Assembly (NCBI GenBank): GCA_002717725.1
Contig: PBBT01000001.1
Span: 1 to 21,950 of the forward strand
Reading direction: 5' to 3'
Length of the DNA: 21,950 nucleotides
Origin: Chloroflexota bacterium
Lineage (GTDB): Bacteria > Chloroflexota > Dehalococcoidia > SAR202 > UBA6927
In this document: in pieces, positions 21,906-21,950 of the stretch
How positions within the stretch are numbered: the stretch's first letter is position 1
How the letters are laid out: each line of letters begins with the position of its first letter
Notes under the pieces: model-generated
Databases searched by the model: none
What the model saw: the letters and a program-made list of their open reading frames with translations, nothing else
Told to the model about the DNA's origin: nothing
Translations under genes and position numbers: made by a program

Positions 21906-21950
21906 TTAATTGTCGTGTAGTATTACCCCTTGTCTGCGTAATTCTGCCTG
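21906..21950 (-). CDS. C-terminal end of an upstream gene, partial
   Basis: Reading the minus strand from the right edge gives 14 codons, QAELRRQGVILHDN, and then TAA. The phrase AELRRQGVI resembles the usual last residues of CaiB/BaiF-type CoA-transferases (…LRADGVI), which often accompany crotonases, but 14 residues are too few for a firm call. It ends 42 bases before the crotonase gene on the same strand. Confidence 0.4.
   Translation of the reverse strand, partial: QAELRRQGVILHDN

Noticed and set aside
1..21950. CRISPR array, insertion sequence, phage or toxin-antitoxin module
   Set aside because: No regularly spaced repeats, transposase, integrase or toxin-like pair was seen on either strand.

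Overview
The window is a compact, AT-rich stretch of a bacterial chromosome. No rRNA or tRNA gene was seen, so the organism can only be guessed. Corrinoid methyltransferase genes, MaoC/crotonase genes, D-2-hydroxyacid and short-chain dehydrogenases, ThuA-like and GH88/GH105-type sugar genes, low GC and short intergenic gaps together suggest a heterotrophic marine-type bacterium. A SAR202-like Chloroflexota is plausible. This is an inference from gene content, not a phylogenetic result.

Region A (1-3300): a sigma-region-4-like helix-turn-helix gene cut by the left edge is followed by four minus-strand genes (501-2353). Each encodes an N-terminal four-cysteine zinc ribbon plus transmembrane helices. 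They look like paralogues built by shuffling. Two of them (2353 and 728) carry almost the same 96-bp promoter/leader, including an identical 50-nt core. The zinc-ribbon coding segment of two genes is nearly identical at the DNA level while the rest of those proteins is unrelated. A decayed fragment of one of them lies at about 2708-2770. Then comes ribose-5-phosphate isomerase B (rpiB).

Region B (3537-6732): a nucleotide-pyrophosphatase-like phosphodiesterase (+), a pair of overlapping MaoC-type hot-dog genes (-), and a PHP-domain phosphoesterase (+).

Region C (6729-15139, all minus strand): a tightly packed nine-gene run with a good candidate promoter at 15168-15195. Transcription order is homocysteine S-methyltransferase domain protein, unknown 225-aa protein, UroD/MtaA-type zinc methyltransferase, B12-binding corrinoid protein, small four-cysteine protein, RACo-type 2Fe-2S/ASKHA corrinoid reactivator, D-2-hydroxyacid dehydrogenase, ThiI, SDR. 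The first six look like a split methionine-synthase-like methyl-transfer machine. It has a Hcy module, a B12 module and an ATP-driven reactivator, but a UroD-type methyltransferase in place of the methyl-tetrahydrofolate domain. Neither its methyl donor nor the role of its two orphan proteins can be read from sequence. This is the best candidate here for an undescribed system.

Region D (15211-21950): an alpha/beta hydrolase (+), a ThuA-like protein (-), a GH105-like hydrolase fused to an N-terminal M14-peptidase-like domain that has lost its zinc ligands (+), two tandem GH88-like unsaturated-uronyl hydrolase paralogues (-) of which the second has lost the WARGQ motif, a crotonase (-), and the last 14 codons of an upstream gene (-). 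This part suggests cytoplasmic breakdown of unsaturated uronic-acid oligosaccharides and of CoA-linked acids.
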